Origin: Marasmius tenuissimus
Taxonomy: Eukaryota > Basidiomycota > Agaricomycetes > Agaricales > Marasmiaceae
Direction: 5' to 3'
NCBI GenBank assembly: GCA_029532415.1
Contig: JAQOTA010000052.1
Coordinates: 3,038,001-3,102,000 of the forward strand
DNA length: 64,000 nt
A program made the translations under genes and the position numbers. Under the pieces are notes generated by a model, which saw only the letters and a program-made list of their open reading frames with translations, ran no database searches and was not told the origin of the DNA. Positions within the stretch are counted from its first letter, which is position 1; the number at the start of each line of letters is the position of its first letter. Shown here in pieces: positions 32,801 through 44,823 of this stretch.

Positions 32801-35203
32801 CCGTCACCCACTCCATCATCTCAACGACTGGCGCCCTCACGATCCCCCGTTCCTCAGTCCTCGACCCCGCCTCCCCCGTCAGCAACGTCGACCACGACTT
32901 CCTTCTCAACACAAGCTTCTCAACCTCCCAAAACTACACCACGGCGACCACAACCTGCGATCATCCAGCCCCGGCGCGAATCTGTGTCTGCGGAGCCCGA
33001 CGTTGATCTCGCGGACGTTCTCGGGGGTGGAATCCGTCTTATCAGCTTTGATGATGATGATGGTGTTGTCTTCCCGCCCAGTCCCGTGGATCTCAGCGAT
33101 CCCCATCAGGCCAAGGACGAGACTGAGCAGCAACAGGACGACTCTTCGCCTTATGGTATAGCACCGATCGTAGTTAGGGAGAGGGAGAGGACACCTGCTT
33201 TTAGCGTTACTTCCCGCCCGAGGCATAAGCCGGGCTCGGCTAGTGTCAGTGGGGTTATCAGTTTGGGAAGCTCTAGCACGATGGAGCAAGGGAAGGCGGA
33301 CGATGCTGATGAAAGTGTTACAACTTCTGCTATTGCGTCTCAATGGGGTCGAAGTACAACGTCCACGACGATGGCCACGGGAGGCAGAGCGAGGAGCAGC
33401 AGTATTGGGAGTTTGCCTTTGCTGACGAGTGCTACTATGGTGACCAGTACAACGACGACTACGACTACTACGGCTGCTACAAAACCCCCTGTGTTGAAGA
33501 TCCCCCCACCGAGGACCTCGTCGTTGTCTCCGGAATCGAAGACGTCCATGTCATCGTTCGAAGAGACTCTATCGCAACAATCACGAGCTCAGCCGCCGCT
33601 GTCGAAGGAGAAAGGGCGTAGTCGAGGATTCGGAGTGAACCTGCTCCAGAACTCCAAGTCGTCAAGTGCACTTGGGTCGAACGATTCTGCTGCCAGTGGG
33701 AGCAGCTCGATCAGTGGAGGTAGCAGTGCAGTCGGCAGCTCAAGCAGTGGTTCAAGTAGGCCTCAACGGCAGCAAGCATTCTCTGTGGAGAAGGAGAAAT
33801 CGCGCCCTTCGAAGCATTCTCGCGGTGCCAGTGCCGGTGGGATGAGCAACATCAGTGGGTCGACGATGCGAGCGCAGCCACAACATATGCAGTCGCAGAC
33901 ACCACCGTCGGGAGCTTCGAGCTCAGCATCATCACAGATGTCGAGACAAAAGATGGCACCGGCGATGAAACCGTTCTCAGGATTGCCTCCACCGATGTCG
34001 CGAGGAAGTCCGGCTACGTCCTCTACCGGTGGGTCGAGCACGGGTAGGGCGCCAGTTACTCCTAGAGATGGGAGCGAGCTTGGTATCAGAGGAGGTGGCA
34101 AGAGGGACGAGCACCAGCCTCGGAGGGAGTGGAGTGGAGGTGCGAGTGGGTTGGGTTTCGGCCATGGACGGAAGAAGAGTGCGACAGCCGACGACGAAGA
34201 CATTGATGGAACTGTGCGCGGGAAGAGCAAGGAAGAGGGTAGTGAGGAGAGCAGGAGGAGAGATAGGAGGAGGGGCGAAGCTAAAGCTGCTATCGAGGTA
34301 ATTTTCCGGCTATTCTCAGTGCTTCCCAATCTCATTTATCCTCGTTAGTTGGGCAACTTCATCAACGGCAAAGGTCCCGTCGTTGACGATGATGACGAGG
34401 ATATGCCCATCGGTGGGCAATATCCAAGCGCCGGCAATCAGATGAACATGAACATGAACATGATGAACCCGATGATGATGATGCCTCCCAACGGCGGTTT
34501 CCCAGCACCTTTTGGTTGGAATCCCACTGGTGGAAGCCAACTACAGCTGCCTTCACCGTCGCAGTTCATGGTACCTCCACCGACAGATCCTTCCTTCTTC
34601 ACAGCACATCAACAGGCGATGATGTACGCTAAGCAAGCTTACCAGATGGCTGTCGCACAACAAGCTATGGCTGCCGCTGCTGAGGAATGGGAGAGAGGAT
34701 CAGCGGTTGGTGGTTTTAGTAGCAGTCAGAGCATGTACGGCGGTTTCGGACCAGCAACTACTGGGTCTGTATATGGTGGATTTGGCGGAGGAAATGGATG
34801 GTCGACTGGTTCGGTCATGTTCCCTCAGGGAGGGAGTCGAACGCCAGGCTACGGAGGATTTAGCGGTGCGAAGAGTGAATATGGAGGAGGAGGAGGAGGA
34901 AGGGCCACGTCCAGCGTATACGGAGGTTCGTCGTACGGCCCTCAAGAGAGGGCCAGGACACAGAGCACGATGAACCCCAGCAATCGCATGAGTATGATGA
35001 GTCAACGCGATTCCATGATGTTGAACATGCCTCCACCCCCACCCATCCCGCAGCAGAAAACTGGACCAACAGGTCGAAGTGGAGGACCCGCGACAGGTGG
35101 TACAAGGAACAGGACTGTCAGTCAACCTGCCAGCCCTGCCAACAACCGCAACGCGCGGCCTGGTAAACATGGACCTCCATCAAGCTGGAAACCTGGGATG
35201 TAA
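29846..35203 (+). CDS. Large serine-rich low-complexity protein
   Basis: Exons 29846-31259, 31415-31480, 31788-34297 and 34349-35203 keep frame for 1614 aa. No catalytic domain is visible. The N-terminal half is Ser/Pro-rich with short basic patches (LRLFGRKKGRSTQ, EKEKKKSLFSWSK). Strongly acidic clusters follow (SSEEEEEEDDSDDDG about residue 420; DDSDSDEDEEEEEEDESDDD in exon 3), then long Ser and Thr runs (TTTTTTTTAAT). The last exon starts LGNFINGKGPVVDDDDEDMP and turns into Met/Asn (MNMNMNMMNPMMMM), Gln/Ala (AYQMAVAQQAMAAAAEE) and Gly/Tyr repeats (SMYGGFG, SVYGGFGG, SSVYGGSS). It is probably intrinsically disordered and perhaps phosphorylated; function not inferred. The exon 1 N-terminus MPLRTFFSKKTSSSSS has no signal peptide. 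Confidence 0.8.
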
Positions 35204-35734
35204 ACTGTTCATCTTCTTTTCATTTTCTTTTCTTATATCGCTCTTGGCGATTTTCCATTCTTTTGGTTCTCGTTGCGTATATATTCTGCCTAGTCTGGTC
35301 TGTCTCGCACAACTCTTTTCTTGTCTTTGTATCATCTTCGCATCGCACGCACTTTCTCCCTTTCCTAGTCTATTTCCTCTGTCGTCGGACTAAAATATGC
35401 AAGGGAAGGAAAGTTTCACGGACTTCTCACCTATCTTACTACAAGAGAACTGATCATTGATAGTCGATCCCAATTTGAACAGTACACTCCTTTTACTTAT
35501 TTAGAGTCTACCGTAGCTTAATTTGTATCGCTTTCTACTCTTTCCTACGAACTCATTCAGAACTCAATCAACACGAACCTCCCCCGCCCAGTCTGTGATA
35601 TTCCAAAACCTTCAAATGGAGCCCGTGCGGAGGACAGATCACTGGTGGTACTGCCTGGCAGACGGCGATTTGAAACTTACTGATGATTTGCACAAGTTCA
35701 CGGTCGATGGTCGAGCAAGCGCTCCCCGTTCTCT

Positions 35735-35960
35735 GTCCAGTGCTCGACGTCAAATTTGTGGCCTTTTCGAATAATGTGAGCATTGGTGGGGCGACGAATA
35801 GTATCATCAATGCAGAGGTACTAGCGGTCTGGAGGGTGTTTTTCAGGTGTAATTTGTGCATCAGCGGTAAAATAGCAAGTGTAGGTCTACAGATAGAGCT
35901 GAATATACGAGTCATAGTAGTCATAGGCGATCTGAACTCGAGTGCGACCTTGACAGTATC
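35735..35960 (+). pseudogene. 3' remnant of the aspartate-semialdehyde dehydrogenase gene
   Basis: Encodes VLDVKFVAFSNNVSIGGATNSIINAEV, matching the C-terminal end of the intact gene ([20 protein letters not shown] there). Its 3' flank, for example AGCGGTAAAATAGCAAGTGTAG, also matches the flank at 3610-3740 in reverse complement. Everything upstream of the last ~30 codons is gone. It is followed by an F-box-like gene in the same order as the fragment left at 3140-3418. Confidence 0.8.
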
Positions 35961-36240
35961 ATTTTCCTAACCTGGTGTAGACCTAGTTACGTTGTGGGTG
36001 CTCGGAGGTCCTTACGTGGGATTTTGTGGCCCTGTTGCCATGCTCTTGTCACTGACTATCACCTTCTCGATCTCTAGCAATGCACGAGGCTATCAGACTC
36101 GTTAAATCAGCCTTTCAACAAGACTGGCCAGTGTTACATAGCAATTCTCATCCTATCAGCGACATCAGCGACATCAGCCACGAAGGCAAATTGTTGTCGC
36201 GATGCGTCTCGAGGCAGTGTTCCTCTTGCCCAGCAATTCG

Positions 36241-36301
36241 TATATAAAGGGCGCAGCTAGCTTTCCTTCCCTCACTTACTTCTTCGCCTCGATATACACA
36301 G
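36241..36301 (+). promoter_or_regulatory. TATA box and leader of the F-box-like gene at 36302
   Basis: TATATAAAGG at 36241-36250, about 60 nt before the ATG. The surrounding ~200 bp is duplicated before the paralogue at 39375, where the box reads TTAAAAGG (39311-39318). Confidence 0.6.
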
Positions 36302-37896
36302 ATGGATCACCTCTCAACTGACGTTTTTCAAGATCTTGTCGCTTGGGTACGAAAAGATTATATCTCGCTGGGCCCATGCATTGATACTGATATACCCCTT
36401 TAGATCGACTCTGACGACCTCAAGAACCTTCGACTTACTAGCAAATCTCTCGATTCTGCAACAGAGCAAGCTTTTTGGACGGCTCGACACGTTAAGGTTG
36501 TTATCAACGAGCCAGGCAATGAGACCTCACTAGCGAAATTGGAGGAATTCACGGCCAAACCTGAAGCTGCTGGGCGGATACAGAGGTTGGAATTGGATGT
36601 ATCTATACAAGATCTAGATGAAAAGGCGTACAAAAGATTCCGAGAGATTCTGGGCGATGGATTGCGCGTGTTGAAGGGACTTCGATCTATTCGGTGTGTC
36701 TCTTTCTGCTTTTTTCTAACCTTTCTGCATTGCTCACCTGTTACTCTTGAAATGTAGCTGGAAGGTATCGGGTGATGATCCTGAATGGGTCCCAAATACC
36801 ATCTGTGAAGCTCTAGCGACACTTCCATTGCTTTCCTCCCTCTCCATAAAGGCATCATGGATGCAAGACGACCTCCCTCCTTTACCTCTCCACCTCTTTA
36901 CCCATGGATCCCTAGAAGTACTATCGATATTCTATCCATACAAAGACCCGTCACTCTACATTCAGCCGCTACAAGCACTCATCACCAACAACCCCAACCT
37001 CACACACCTCGACCTCCAGTTCCACCCCCAATTCACACTCCCCGTTACTCCTTTCTCAGATCTATTCACCGTACCGTTCTCGAAGTCACTAAGGTTGGAG
37101 TCTCTGACGCTCGTAGGATGGACACTCGACTTTACAACCGACGTTCTCCCCCACATCCGCGGTTTACGCACACTTGAACTTCTCGACCGACAACAAGATA
37201 TCGGCACGTCGTATTGGGACGTCTTACGTTCCTCCGAAACCCACCTCCGGAGTGTTACAGTGTCCAACCCAACTTCGGAGTTCGTGGACTATATCTCCTC
37301 CTTCTCCGGACTCGAGATTCTACTACTCCAAGACGCGGGAATGATTGTTGAGCAAGGGGAATCTGACGAACTCGCGAGGAAGTTTTACGGGGAGGTGTTG
37401 CCTAGACATCGAGCGACGCTCAAGGAAGTCTCGATATCGTCTTTGGGTCCTGAACTGTGGACATTTGGAGCGTGGAATGCGAGTGCGTTTGATGGGTGTA
37501 CGGAGTTGGTGTCGTTGGGGGTGAATGTGGGTGAGGATGATATTCTCGTTACAGGGGAGGTCAATGTTGTAGTGAGTTACTGTCGTCGTTTTCGTTTCTC
37601 GGAGACGCTGGCTGACTTGAATTCGGACCGTTTAGGGAACCCTCGTCAAACATGCGCTGACTCTGCCCAATTTACGAACACTCACCATAACCCCCGTATT
37701 CAACCCTCGTGACGGCGGCGGTATGTCGTTCATTGCTACGGGGTTAGATGCGGTGGAGAACGTTGTGGAGAATTTGGAGTTAGCGCTCAAAGAGCCTCCT
37801 TCGCTCACGATTTTGATATATGGAAGGCGAGGGAAATATATACCGGAGCTAGTTTCTGAGGGGGAGGTCAGGTACAAGTTCATTTCGGACTATTAG
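36302..37896 (+). CDS. F-box-like / LRR protein, second subfamily, intact copy
   Basis: Exons 36302-36346, 36404-36693, 36758-37571 and 37636-37896 are in frame, 469 aa. Exon 1 encodes only MDHLSTDVFQDLVAW, and exon 2 continues IDSDDLKNLRLTSKSL with an F-box-like pattern. Exon 3 has LRR-like units (LPLLSSLSIKASW, GSLEVLSIFYP, LTHLDLQFHP, LRLESLTLVGW, LRTLELLD, GLEILLLQDAG). The last exon contains LPNLRTLTITP and SLTILIYGRRGKYIPELVSE. Same exon plan as the 7-28 kb family but with low identity. It lies downstream of the dehydrogenase remnant, inside the inverted duplication. Ubiquitin-ligase receptor role is inferred. Confidence 0.8.
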
Positions 37897-39310
37897 AGTG
37901 TAGGTCTTAGGAAAGAGCGTTGACAAAGCGACATAGCTTTATCGAAACTAAGGACACTTGGCCAAAGTGGAATAACGTTTTGAGGTTCTTATGCGTATGT
38001 CCCGTAGAGTTCCAAAGTCGTCAGCTTCTACCTTATGTGTGGCAGGACGGGGAGATGAATTCCAAATATACATGGCCGGATTGACGCTTCAGCCGTCTAT
38101 GATGCCCGAGTGCTGATGGTCTACACAAATCCACGGTTGGTGGTGTTATCGATGGGCAGTAAGTCAAACGAGTCCGAGGGTTCCAATTTACACATAGCAT
38201 CATTGGCTAGTACTAGTTTACAAAAGCGAGGGAGCGAATGCCGTCAACACCCGTGCTATGGGTCCTGATGTAGAGCCAGTAACAGCTAGAAACTTGCAAC
38301 ACCTGCGTGGTAGCAATTCAAGTTGCAATGTGAGTGCTCGTGGGTGCTTGCGTGGGAATTTATAGACCTATCGTGCTCTTGCCCTGACCCACTCAACATT
38401 TGGATAGACGCCGACAAGCGGCAGAGCCCGCCACTGCCTTTTCCAGCACAGCGACCACGACCAGACAACATTTCTCCAGGTTGTACTAGCTTCGCGCTCA
38501 GATTAAACAGAATTGATCCCATTTTCAACAACACTTGTCATCAACTTATCACGTTCAGTGCTCCCAGCCTCTAGATCACTCAACAATCCGCACGTAAAGC
38601 ATGATATACACACATTGATACACAACAAGTGACCGTCACTACCAAGCTGATATACCTGAATACAACATGAAGGGCCGCTGAATAGTAAGGGGTATAGCAG
38701 GAACCATTGTGATGGTATCATTCGGGCCTCCTTGCTGGTCGTCGCTCGGCCTTCGGCCAGCTCCTCTCAGCAAGGAGGGGGGAGACCCCCCCAACCCCCC
38801 GTCCAGTAGTCGATTCGACACACCTTACCGTTATGGCCATGTACTTAGCATACCAACAGCCAAGGCGTGGGTGACCAGAGATGGAAGGAAACATGAGACT
38901 GGCGCTGCGAGGAGCTAATAGCTACTGGTTGATAACAAAAAGACAGGGGCGCCGTTGAGAGTGAAGGGCAAGATGAGAATTTGAGCGACGTTGCCAGGAG
39001 ACAGAAGGCTGTTTTATAGGAGGAAATGTGGGAAAAATATCATGGGACCTTGAGAAAAAAACCACATGATCTGAAGGGCCTTCCGTGAAATCGGTTTTTT
39101 TGCACTTCCGGTAAAACCCACTAACTTAGCAGTAGCGGGAATTCCTTCTTGATCGCTATGGCCTCTGGCAAATGCACAGGGCTCTCAGGCCGGCAGCACC
39201 CGCCACTCAGCCAGTGACGGTCAGCATTGCATAACTCCCTTCTCGTCAGCGACCACTAGCTATGAAGGCGCTGTCGCGACACGTCTCATGACCGTGTTCC
39301 TTTTGCCCGA
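37897..39310. other. Spacer between the two F-box-like paralogues, no gene seen
   Basis: Contains a GC-rich hairpin-like stretch around 38730-38810 (CTCGGCCTTCGGCCAG; GGAGGGGGGAGACCCCCCC). No transposase or coherent gene. The last ~170 bp are the duplicated promoter of the next gene. Confidence 0.4.
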
Positions 39311-39374
39311 TTAAAAGGCGCAGCTGGCGTGCCTTCCCTCATTTACTTTTCGTCTTCGACTCAGAAATACACCA

Positions 39375-40965
39375 ATGGATGACCTTCCAACTGACGTTTT
39401 TCAAGATCTTGTCGGCTGGGTATGGAAATGATTCTATCTCACCGAATTCATGAATCGCGCTAATGGCAATGTATCGTTGAGATTGACTCTGACGGCCTCG
39501 CAAACCTTCGTTTGACCAGCAAATCTCTCGAGTTCGCCACAGCTCATGCGTTTTGGACAGGTCGACTCGTCAAGGTTGTTATCAACGAAGAGCCAGGCAA
39601 TGAGACCACATTAGCGAAATTGGAGGCCTTCGCGGCCAAACCTGAATCTGCTGGGCGGATACAGAGGTTAGACTTGGATGTCTCTGTGCAATATTTGGAA
39701 GAAGAGGTGCTTGGAAGATTTCCAGAGACTCTGGGTGACGGATTGCGCGCGTTGAAGGGACTTCGATCTATTAGGTGTGTCTCTTTCTGCTTATTCCTAT
39801 ACTTTCTCTGCGTTCCTCATCCGGTATAGCTGGCAAATACCAGGTAAAGGTCCTGAATGGGTTCCAAATACCATATGTGAAGCTTTAGCGACACTTCCAT
39901 CGCCTTCCTACCTCTCCATAAGGGGACCGTTGACACTAGACCACTTCCCTGCATTACCTCTTCACCTCTTCACCCACGGATCTCTAGAACAGCTATTGAT
40001 AATCTACCCGTGCAAAAACTCATCCCTATACGTTCAGCCTTTGCAAGCACTTCTTACCCACAACCTCAACCTCACACGCCTCGACCTCCAGTTCCACCCC
40101 CGATTCCCTTGATTCATGTTTCCCGTTACTCCTTTTTCGGATCTATTCACCGTACCGTTCTCGAAGCCACTACGGTTAGAGTCTCTGATGCTCGTGGGAT
40201 GGACCGTCGACTTTACATCAGACGTTCTCCCCCACATTCGCGGTTTACGCACACTCAAGCTCCGAGATCAAGAACAAAAAGGCGCATATTGGGACGTCTT
40301 ACGTTCGTCCGACATTCACCTTCGGAACATAACGGTGTGCAACCCAGGTTCTGAGTTGGTGGATTACATCTCCTCCTTCTCCGGACTCGAAATCTTAAGA
40401 CTCTCGGTCAATAGAATGATTGATCAAGAGGAATCAGATCGATTCGCGAGGAAGTTCTACGAGGCCCTGCCGAGACATCGAGCGACGCTCAAGGAAGCTA
40501 CGATTCTCTCCCGGAGACCTGAACTGTGGATTTCGAACGCAAGTGTATTCGATGGGTTTACGGAGTTGGTGTCGTTAAGTGTGTGTGTGGGTAGGGACGA
40601 CATTCTCGCTACGGAGGATCCGGAGGTGAATAATGCGGTTGTGAGTAGCTGCTGTCGTTTTCCTTTCTTGGAGATGCTGACTGACTTGAATTCGAATTGT
40701 TTAGGGGATCCTCGTCAAGCACGCACTAGCGCTGCCCAAGCTGCGAACAATTGAGATTAATCCCACATTCCACCCCCGTGATGCCGGTGGAATGTCGTTC
40801 ATCGGTACTGGGCCAGGCATTGTAGGGAGCATTGTGGAGAATTTGAAGCTGACGCTGAAAGAGCCTCCTTTACTTACAATTTTGATACGTGGAGGACGAG
40901 GGAAATACATACCGGAGATGATTTCTGAGGGTGAAGTTAGGTACAAGTTCGTTTCGGACCCTTGA
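39375..40965 (+). pseudogene. F-box-like / LRR paralogue with in-frame TGA
   Basis: Exons 39375-39419, 39482-39774, 39830-40640 and 40705-40965 correspond one-to-one to the gene at 36302, and the frame is continuous except for one TGA at 40110-40112. The stop lies in a 9-bp in-frame insertion: the intact gene has FHPQFTLPVTPF where this one reads FHPRFP-stop-FMFPVTPF. Everything after the stop remains open to the natural TGA, including LRLESLMLVGWTVDF, GLEILRLSVN and LTILIRGGRGKYIPEMISEG. A single recent nonsense event is the simplest reading; stop-codon readthrough cannot be excluded from sequence. Confidence 0.75.
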
Positions 40966-41104
40966 AGTGTAGGTCTTCACGATTACGTCGTTCGTTTGAC
41001 TGTAAACAGGATTCCAGTACCGTATGTATGTAGAAAAGTATTTGATATCTGAACATTGAGAAAGCTGGCTACATAGATTCACTGCAAAAGAGGACCGTAC
41101 TGTG

Positions 41105-41280
41105 GGCTCTTGCAGTCGCGCGAAGAGTGCCGAGGGTCTTCAGCTTCTGACACGAGCGCTTCAGCCGTCCGTGTGCCCAAGCGCCTGTTCAGCTTTCTCG
41201 CCGCGACCACCATCATCTCCTCCAAAGCCAAATGTCCGACCATTGAGTGATCTAGACTACAGAATACCCAAGAAGCCATC
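41105..41280 (+). repeat. 5' boundary block of array unit A
   Basis: The CCCAAGCGCCTGTTCAGCTT and CGCGACCACCATCATCTCC region recurs at 45935-46075, 48690-48865 and, inverted, at 2955-3095. In unit A it is separated from the gene by the element at 41341-42860. Confidence 0.6.
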
Positions 41281-41340
41281 CTGAGTAGCGAGTGGATGAC
41301 CAGACAAGAATGGTGCCTTGGGGTCTCTGTGAACGTGGGA

Positions 41341-42860
41341 TAGGTTGAAATCCAATCTCCGATTTCAACCTATCCTTTCATCATTTTCAACCTGAGCCTT
41401 CATGAATTTCAACCTTTGTAGGTTGAAATAACGGCTATCCCAAGGCAGGTTGAATTGCAGTCTAAAACGTACCACTTCAACCTATAATATTTTCGGCCTC
41501 GCCAGGGCACGCAAGGGTTGACAGTCAGTCAAAAGTAGGTTGTTTCATGAAACAGTCTCGGCTTCAATTTTTCCACTAGAAACGGTTCGTTTTCCCTTCA
41601 TTTTTAGGTAGCTTGTTGTACTCGAATGCGCTTAGTGAATGACAATACGGAATAGACACAAAGTTGTATGTTTTCAGGTCTATCACTACGAAACAAGCAT
41701 ATACTAGGCGTTCATAGAACCGAGTCCCCGACTGAAGCCCCCGCAAGTTGCTGTCCTTCTCTGCTCCCCTTCGGTGGTACCTGGCCTGTTCAATGTATCA
41801 ACGTCTGACGATCGCAAGGAAGGGGCAAAAAACATACCCTTAATCTGTCACCTATTAATTGAAGACTTTGACGTCGAGTTTCGTGTTTGCGTCACCAGAG
41901 AGCCGAGAGCAAGACGTCAGTGTACATTCCGTCGCGCACAGAACAAAGAGAAGATTTTCCAGTCAGATCAAGAGGTACAAAATGCCGAGATGAAGAGAAC
42001 AAGAGCCAGAGCCAGACTTGAGATCTCGAGACTTGAAGCTTGAAGGTAGCAGAGCAACAAGTTTGTTATCGCCCGTACGCGACAGACGTACTGGATGTGT
42101 CCCTGGGCCCGGCGGCGGTTGGTGTGTCGCTCGCGGCAAGCCACTTCGGAATTTCCCGAAGAACTGCACAGTTCTTCCCGCACTTCCTTAAAAGGCAATG
42201 CAAGCGACGGAATTGTTTAAGCACAAGTCCGCTTGAGCTTCGTTATATAAAGCTTGTGAAATTTGTAGAACCCTGTAAGTAATTATTAGTGCATTAGTTA
42301 TTAGAAGCCGGTCGTGCTGTTGAGTCAAGGCGCCGACTCCAGGGGTGTTGATAATCCCTCAAATTTACTGGGTTTTGCATAATAGCGTGAACATGCGAAA
42401 AAAATATTTCGCCTTACGTGACCCGGTCCGACACCTCCAGCCGCTGTGGCAACACGGAGATTTGACCTCCGTCGGGATATCCCGCAGTGGCTTTGACCTT
42501 GTCCGACTGGAATGTGTACCATTGAAGCCCGCAGGTAAGATCATTTACCCTCCTCTGTGATGTCTCAACTGGTTCAGGCTTGCCTGGAGTCAGTATTGTG
42601 GATGGAAGTCAAAAGCTCGCTCGAAGCTCAATCTTGCAGGCCTTTCAAACCAACGGCAGACCATACTGCCCCACCGGCAGCATGAGCGCTCCGAGGAGCC
42701 CGACGTGAAATAAAAAAATTGCGTGTTCACGCTATTATGCAAAACCCAATAGGTTGAATTGGTTAGCTTGAATTGTAGGCTAATCCGAACGAAACCAACT
42801 GAATCAACCAATTATAGGTTGGTTGTGAAGTTCATTCAAAAGTTGGTTGAATTTCAACCT
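41341..42860. mobile_element. Putative element bounded by GGTTGAA repeats
   Basis: Both ends are packed with direct and inverted copies of GGTTGAA/TTCAACC (several between 41343 and 41482, and again 42752-42860). This segment is absent from the otherwise matching units B, C and D, which marks it as an insertion into unit A. No transposase seen. The exact ends and any target duplication are unresolved. Confidence 0.5.
42368..42749. mobile_element. Nested MITE, TA-flanked
   Basis: 382 bp with near-perfect terminal inverted repeats of about 28 bp (CTGGGTTTTGCATAATAGCG then TGAAC on the left; the inverted copy starts TTGGGTTTTGCATAATAGCG). TA on both sides (42366-42367 and 42750-42751). No coding capacity. 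Looks like a Tc1/mariner-type miniature element inside the larger GGTTGAA element. Confidence 0.7.
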
Positions 42861-42879
42861 CATTGACTTTCATAGTGGG

Positions 42880-43609
42880 TAAAGTGAGCGATTTCGTTCC
42901 CTGACCTTTAGTTTGCTGCTCATCATTCTGAACCCGTCCAGACGTCGTTGCGTACGGGGTATGCACGGTGGGCCTGGAAGTGGATGTAAAGTTCGTCGAT
43001 AATGTTTGCAGCATGCTCGGAGCCCAGATTTGCCCGCTCGACATCTTCAATCCCTTTTGCCACCAAGAAATTTCCCCTGCCTGCATCCTGTTCACGAGAT
43101 ACAAGAAGACTTGCGGGGAATATTGAGATCAGGAGAGCCCGACGAGGTACGCGAAAAACGAAAAATGCAGGTGTTCCTCGTAATAAAAATCTCTGTGTAA
43201 CAGACTGCTTGCGGAGGACGTTTGAGTGCGGAATATTGTGAGTAATGTATTGGCGTACCCCTAGGCCAATACGAAGGCTCAGGTACTCTTTTACGTGGTC
43301 AGTCTGTGTTGGTGTCTCCTTCTGACATGTACCATCCACCGAGGATCTTCATGGCCATGCTCGATGCGCCTTACTGTCAGGGATGGAGATGCTCTGAGGA
43401 CGAATAGCGAAATATTGCAACTAGAAACGTTCAGCTTGCGATTTGCTGCAAGAGGTCACAAGGAGAATCGAGAGGGCTGCTTTTCGGCTTACCTCTAAAG
43501 CAAAGGGGTACGTTCGGAGGGAAATCACCTCCGCTACATTCCGTTTGTCAGTGTCAAAGCTAGCGCGCTAACAAACCGCTCCGATCCCATTAGGACCGTT
43601 ATCACCAAA
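42880..43609 (+). repeat. Upstream block of array unit A
   Basis: Matches 1111-1850 inverted, and parts of 46300-46900 and 48920-49660. Conserved landmarks: GTGAGCGATTTCGTTC-like start, GAGGTACGCGAAAAACGAAA, TTGCGGAGGACGTTT, GGGGTACG..CGGAGGGAAAT. No conserved open frame runs through it, so it is probably regulatory or passenger sequence. Confidence 0.6.
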
Positions 43610-43713
43610 TATTGACCAGTCCGATTCGTATAAGAAGTGCAGTCCCTGGGCCGTTCAGATCACAACACAACCTCCACACCGTTGTAAACCAGCACAACTC
43701 TCTCACTCGAACA
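43610..43713 (+). promoter_or_regulatory. Conserved core promoter of copy A
   Basis: ATATTGACCAGTCC followed by CGTATAAGAAG (TATA at 43629), 85 nt before the ATG, then the leader TTGTAAACCAGCACAACTC. The same elements with the same spacing precede copies B, C and D. Confidence 0.65.
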
Positions 43714-44823
43714 ATGGAGCGCACTCTGATCTTCAACTACAAACCCGGCACGCTCACCAGGGACGTGAACGTCGTCTTCGTCTTTGCCACTCCTATGGGA
43801 ACCGAGCTCAGTGGGGATCAGAACCGTGTCGCCTGGTATGCTGTTTAGGTCACTCTTACCTACTCGAGCGACGGTGCTGACGATGTTCTCTCATGATCAT
43901 AGGAAAACGGCCAGTCTCAGAGCGGCGCCAGGGTCCACTGCCATGAATGCGTTCAGTGTTGAATACAACTCCAGACTGGGCTTCGGTGTCGCCCAACTTG
44001 TAAGTCAAAACTGCCATTTCTTTCGCTCAGGACAGCTGTGTTAACGGCACCTTTCAGACCAATGGCAACTCCGTTACCCCGAACTCGATGATTGAGATGA
44101 AGGTCCGTATCATATCTTCTTAGCGTAACCCTCAATTGGCCTCATCACCTTCTTTGGCACCGACAGACTGGCCAGACCACCGGTCTTACTCTCAACGGAT
44201 CGACACCTACTTGGTCCGACCCCACTGGGAGCGCAGCGAACGGAACGGTGATTCGTGCGACCAACAAGACGGGATATGTTCAGAACATTACAGTCGGTGA
44301 GAATGACTTCCTCGTTTGCGGCGCTCATGCTCGATCAAGGTTTTATACTCACACTCTCCATTATCAGGCACTGTGAAGGATCTCGGGGGTGGTTTCAGCA
44401 TTCTTGTTCCTACATTCATGTGGAAGGTTGGGTGAGTGATGGTGCTGCGTTCTGTAGAACATGTGACTTCAACCTAACACCGTCTGTTTGAAGGGAGGGT
44501 CTCACCTGTGAAGCCAACTTCCGTCCAAAACTGAAGATGTATGTCAACCTCGACTACAAACGTGGGTCTCTTCTCTCTTCCGACGCTTGCAACCAACTGA
44601 TACCCCTTATATGGAATAGAGAACGAATTCATGACTGCCGACCTTGCATCTATCGACCCGATCTGGTCGGCCAATCTCTCTGCCTTGGGACGTAAGTAAC
44701 AAATGCTGCAGACTCCTCCGAGACACTGACTTTCTCCGCCCATCGCTTTTTGCAGCTATCACGAACTTCACTTTCTCCGAGACTCCCCAGCAGGGTTACA
44801 GCGTTGCTACTCTCAGCATCTAA
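43714..44823 (+). CDS. Unknown family, copy A (221 aa)
   Basis: Eight exons in one frame: 43714-43835, 43903-43999, 44058-44102, 44167-44296, 44368-44431, 44494-44561, 44620-44691, 44756-44823. The protein begins MERTLIFNYKPGTLTRDVNV and has alternating polar/hydrophobic strands suggesting a beta-rich fold (NAFSVEYNSRLGFGVAQL, GTVIRATNKTGYVQNITVG, GGGFSILVPTFMWKVG, NFRPKLKMYVNLDYK, LASIDPIWSADLSALG, ending GYSVATLSI). There is no signal peptide, membrane segment or recognisable catalytic motif. I do not recognise the family. Intact, first of three direct tandem copies; the best match is the inverted copy D at 1-998. Confidence 0.85.
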
